DNA of 8,805 bases from CBDUBS01 sp965365445. Its GTDB lineage: Bacteria > Bacteroidota > Rhodothermia > Rhodothermales > DASSAV01. The translations under genes and the position numbers were made by a program. The stretch spans positions 1-8,805 of the forward strand of contig CBDUBS010000153.1 of assembly GCA_965365445.1 (NCBI GenBank), written 5' to 3'. Position 1 is the stretch's first letter, and each line of letters begins with the position of its first letter. Positions 7,379-8,805 of this stretch are shown in pieces. The notes under the pieces are model-generated. The model saw only the letters and a program-made list of their open reading frames with translations, was not told where the DNA came from and did no database searches.

Positions 7379-7882
7379 ATGAACAGCAGCGGCGTCCTCG
7401 ATCTCAGCACGGCTTATCCCGAAATCCTTCTTCTCGTACTTGGTGGCGAATCCACTGAGGAGTCGCTGGCCGAAGAAATAGCCGAACTGCTCAGGGGATG
7501 CAGTTTTCGCGTGGCCACCGTCACCGATGAAATCGTGACCGCCGACGTTTTGCAGGACTTTTATCAACTCATCGTCGTGGCGGGCGAAGACGGCGGGGCC
7601 GGGCGGCTCGCAACCTTTCTCGGGCGCGCATCCGACCGTGCGCCGGATCTCACGCACCTCGCCTTTGGCATCATCACGGTGCATAGCGGCAACGGTGGGG
7701 ATGGCACGGCGAACACCCTCATCCGGTGGCTCGATGAGCACGGGGCGGTCGAGGTGATTGACCGGTTATCGATCGGCCTGCGTTCCGACAAACGCAATTC
7801 CGCCAGGGCGCAGTACTGGAGCCTCGACTGTGTGGCCGGGTTTTCCGAAGCATTCGCGCCGGTGGACTCTCCCGCTTTTTAA
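7379..7882 (+). CDS. Flavodoxin-like fold protein, degenerate
   Basis: The 167-residue product follows the order of a flavodoxin domain. Strand 1 and the first loop are EILLLVLGGESTEESLAEEIAELL (about 15-38). Strand 3 and a loop read LIVVAGEDGGAGRLATFLG (64-82), where flavodoxins have VSTYGEGEPPDN. A central segment LTHLAFGIITVHSG (91-104) corresponds to LRFAVFGLGDSSY, and WLDEHGAVEVIDRLSIG (117-133) to the final LEELGA helix and strand. The FMN phosphate-binding T/S-x-T-G-x-T/N loop is not preserved: the site reads GGESTEES. The conserved aromatic FMN-stacking residues are not obvious either. It may bind flavin weakly or have become a flavin-free regulator or scaffold. ATG 7379 is the only usable start, since an in-frame TGA lies at 7331 with no ATG, GTG or TTG between; AGGGG lies almost against it, closer than normal for a Shine-Dalgarno. 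It stands alone, with its stop 13 bp from that of the converging isomerase. The gene is probable; the fold call is moderate. Confidence 0.6.
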   Translation: MNSSGVLDLSTAYPEILLLVLGGESTEESLAEEIAELLRGCSFRVATVTDEIVTADVLQDFYQLIVVAGEDGGAGRLATFLGRASDRAPDLTHLAFGIITVHSGNGGDGTANTLIRWLDEHGAVEVIDRLSIGLRSDKRNSARAQYWSLDCVAGFSEAFAPVDSPAF

Positions 7883-7895
7883 CGGGCCGGGCCGG

Positions 7896-8441
7896 TTACT
7901 CTACAATCTCAGGCAACCGCTTGATGCGCGGATCAGTGAAAATGTCGGCGGCGTCCCGGCTCGTACTGGAGAATTCCGAAACGATGGCGCCGTCATCTCC
8001 GGCCTGAAACCAGTGCTTCACGTTGGGAGGAATGGTATACTGCTTTCCCGGGGTGAGTTCGATCTCGTGGAACACGGTATAGTACGGTTCACTTCCTTCG
8101 GGAATCCGGGCGTGCAAAGGCGACGTAGTTTCCCCCTCGACGTATAGCCATACGAGGCCGGTGCGGCAGCGGAACGTTTCCATTTTGCCGGGGTCGTCGC
8201 CAACGGGCGGGTGGCGGTGCTCAGGGCATGTCTGGCGCGAGAAAAGCACCAGTTCCTTGGCGCAATACCGGTCGGTATTGACGTAAACCAGCAATTCCAG
8301 GCCGGTCGTTTCCAGCTCACCGAGGCCGAACTCCGCTATCTCGATGGATTCCGCCTCATCCTCGGTCAATGCGATTCCGGAATCAGTCAGAACGGCGGCA
8401 GCCCGTTTCCGAGCCTCGATCAATTCGGCGCGAGTCATCAT
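7896..8441 (-). CDS. D-lyxose ketol-isomerase (cupin family)
   Basis: The enzyme interconverts D-lyxose and D-xylulose, and many members also act on D-mannose/D-fructose, using a divalent metal, usually Mn2+, in a cupin barrel. The 181-residue length fits the short branch of the family (~165-185 residues). The signature is TCPEHRHPPVGDDPGKMETF at about 71-90. His75, His77 and Glu88 are the expected metal ligands; the fourth is His143 in IPPNVKHWFQAG. The intervals between them (2, 11 and 55 residues) are those I expect for the short-branch enzymes. A basic N-terminal helix (1-20) precedes the barrel. ATG 8441 is directly followed by a second ATG at 8438, and neither has a clear Shine-Dalgarno. 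The upstream gene on the same strand, a PfkB kinase, ends 33 bp before it, so the two are probably co-transcribed and supply a ketose and its phosphate. Substrate choice between lyxose and mannose cannot be settled from sequence. Confidence 0.88.
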   Translation of the reverse strand: MMTRAELIEARKRAAAVLTDSGIALTEDEAESIEIAEFGLGELETTGLELLVYVNTDRYCAKELVLFSRQTCPEHRHPPVGDDPGKMETFRCRTGLVWLYVEGETTSPLHARIPEGSEPYYTVFHEIELTPGKQYTIPPNVKHWFQAGDDGAIVSEFSSTSRDAADIFTDPRIKRLPEIVE

Positions 8442-8474
8442 AGGGTGATGGATTGGTATGTGCAGAGAATCCGT

Positions 8475-8805
8475 TCAACCGGCGTCGTGAGGCCCCAGCC
8501 ATACTTCTTTCTCAGGGGAATAGGCCCACCCTTCGAGGTCGAGTTCCACCGGATGCTTTTCCCATCCGGCATCGAGGCGGCGGCGCACGGTAGCCCGGTC
8601 GGGGACGCCGCTTACCGCATCGGGTCGCTCCACGCTGTACGCACCGACCGCTAGGGCCGTTAGCATGGTTTCTTCAGGGGAAGCGGCTTCGATCAAAGCG
8701 GCCAGGAGCCCGGCGATGGTGCAGTCGCCCGCGCCGGTGGTGCCGGCTACCTCGGCCCTGTAACAGGGCGAATACAACTCTCTTGCCTGCCAGTCGGAGA
8801 GGTCG
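8475..8805 (-). CDS. PfkB-family carbohydrate kinase (5' partial, C-terminal end)
   Basis: The frame is open from the right edge (first full codon 8804-8802) to TGA at 8477-8475, giving 109 visible residues. The TTG at 8777 is simply an internal Leu codon, so the true start is off-window. The signature 2 region reads AGTTGAGDCTIAGLLAAL at visible residues 20-37: the GAGD motif supplies the anion hole and the catalytic Asp (codon 8726-8724). After it the usual pattern is GAGDxFxAG; here Cys-Thr replace the more common Ala/Ser-Phe. The next helix (LTALAVGAYSVERPDAVSGVP) closes the nucleotide pocket. A ~35-residue tail containing GWEKHP, GWAYSPEKEVW and GPHD extends past the usual end. The family phosphorylates sugars and nucleosides with ATP; the substrate is not readable here, but the following D-lyxose isomerase gene suggests a ketose. 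Family call firm, substrate inferred. Confidence 0.88.
   Translation of the reverse strand, partial: DLSDWQARELYSPCYRAEVAGTTGAGDCTIAGLLAALIEAASPEETMLTALAVGAYSVERPDAVSGVPDRATVRRRLDAGWEKHPVELDLEGWAYSPEKEVWLGPHDAG

Noticed and set aside
7871..7898. A bidirectional terminator between the flavodoxin-like and isomerase genes
   Set aside because: CCCG and CGGG can pair across the T run and there is a CCGGGCCGG motif, but the stem is only four base pairs and the T run lies inside the loop, within the coding end.
8475..8777. A complete 100-residue protein starting at TTG 8777
   Set aside because: The frame continues to the window edge and GAGD lies too near that start for a full PfkB enzyme (about 300 residues), so this is a truncated view of a longer gene.

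Overview
The window is ordinary chromosomal DNA of fairly high GC, near 60% by eye. It holds six protein-coding genes, two of which run off its edges, and no mobile element, CRISPR array or RNA gene that I can see. The mix of genes suggests a Gram-negative member of the Bacteroidota/Rhodothermota (FCB) side of the tree: a DUF4175-like membrane/coiled-coil protein, a lipoprotein with a classical lipobox, a GlgC of the cyanobacterial/plant type, and weak or absent Shine-Dalgarno sites. This placement is an inference, not a demonstration.

Layout from left to right. (1) Positions 1-1349 (+) are the C-terminal part of an FAD-dependent oxidoreductase of the FAD_oxidored type; its N-terminal nucleotide-binding segment is off-window. 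(2) A short convergent spacer carries a perfect 8-bp hairpin. (3) Positions 1443-4925 (-) encode a 1160-residue DUF4175-like protein with three N-terminal membrane segments, a beta-rich middle and a very long Gln/Met-rich coiled coil. (4) A 423-bp divergent intergenic region (4926-5348) holds inverted and direct repeats and a possible promoter. (5) glgC (5349-6617, +) is followed after 27 bp by a small lipoprotein gene (6645-7232, +). (6) A 146-bp gap precedes a degenerate flavodoxin-like gene (7379-7882, +). (7) Converging on it from the right are a cupin D-lyxose isomerase (7896-8441, -) and, 33 bp upstream of that, the C-terminal end of a PfkB sugar kinase (8475-8805, -).

Three functional themes can be read. 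GlgC makes ADP-glucose for glycogen or a related alpha-glucan. The isomerase and kinase look like a two-gene operon for assimilating D-lyxose or D-mannose through a ketose phosphate. The oxidoreductase may belong to a carbohydrate-related locus to the left. No strongly novel system is evident. The points most worth a second look are the isomerase/PfkB pairing, the flavodoxin-like protein without a recognisable FMN phosphate loop, the very large DUF4175-like protein, and the structured leader of glgC.
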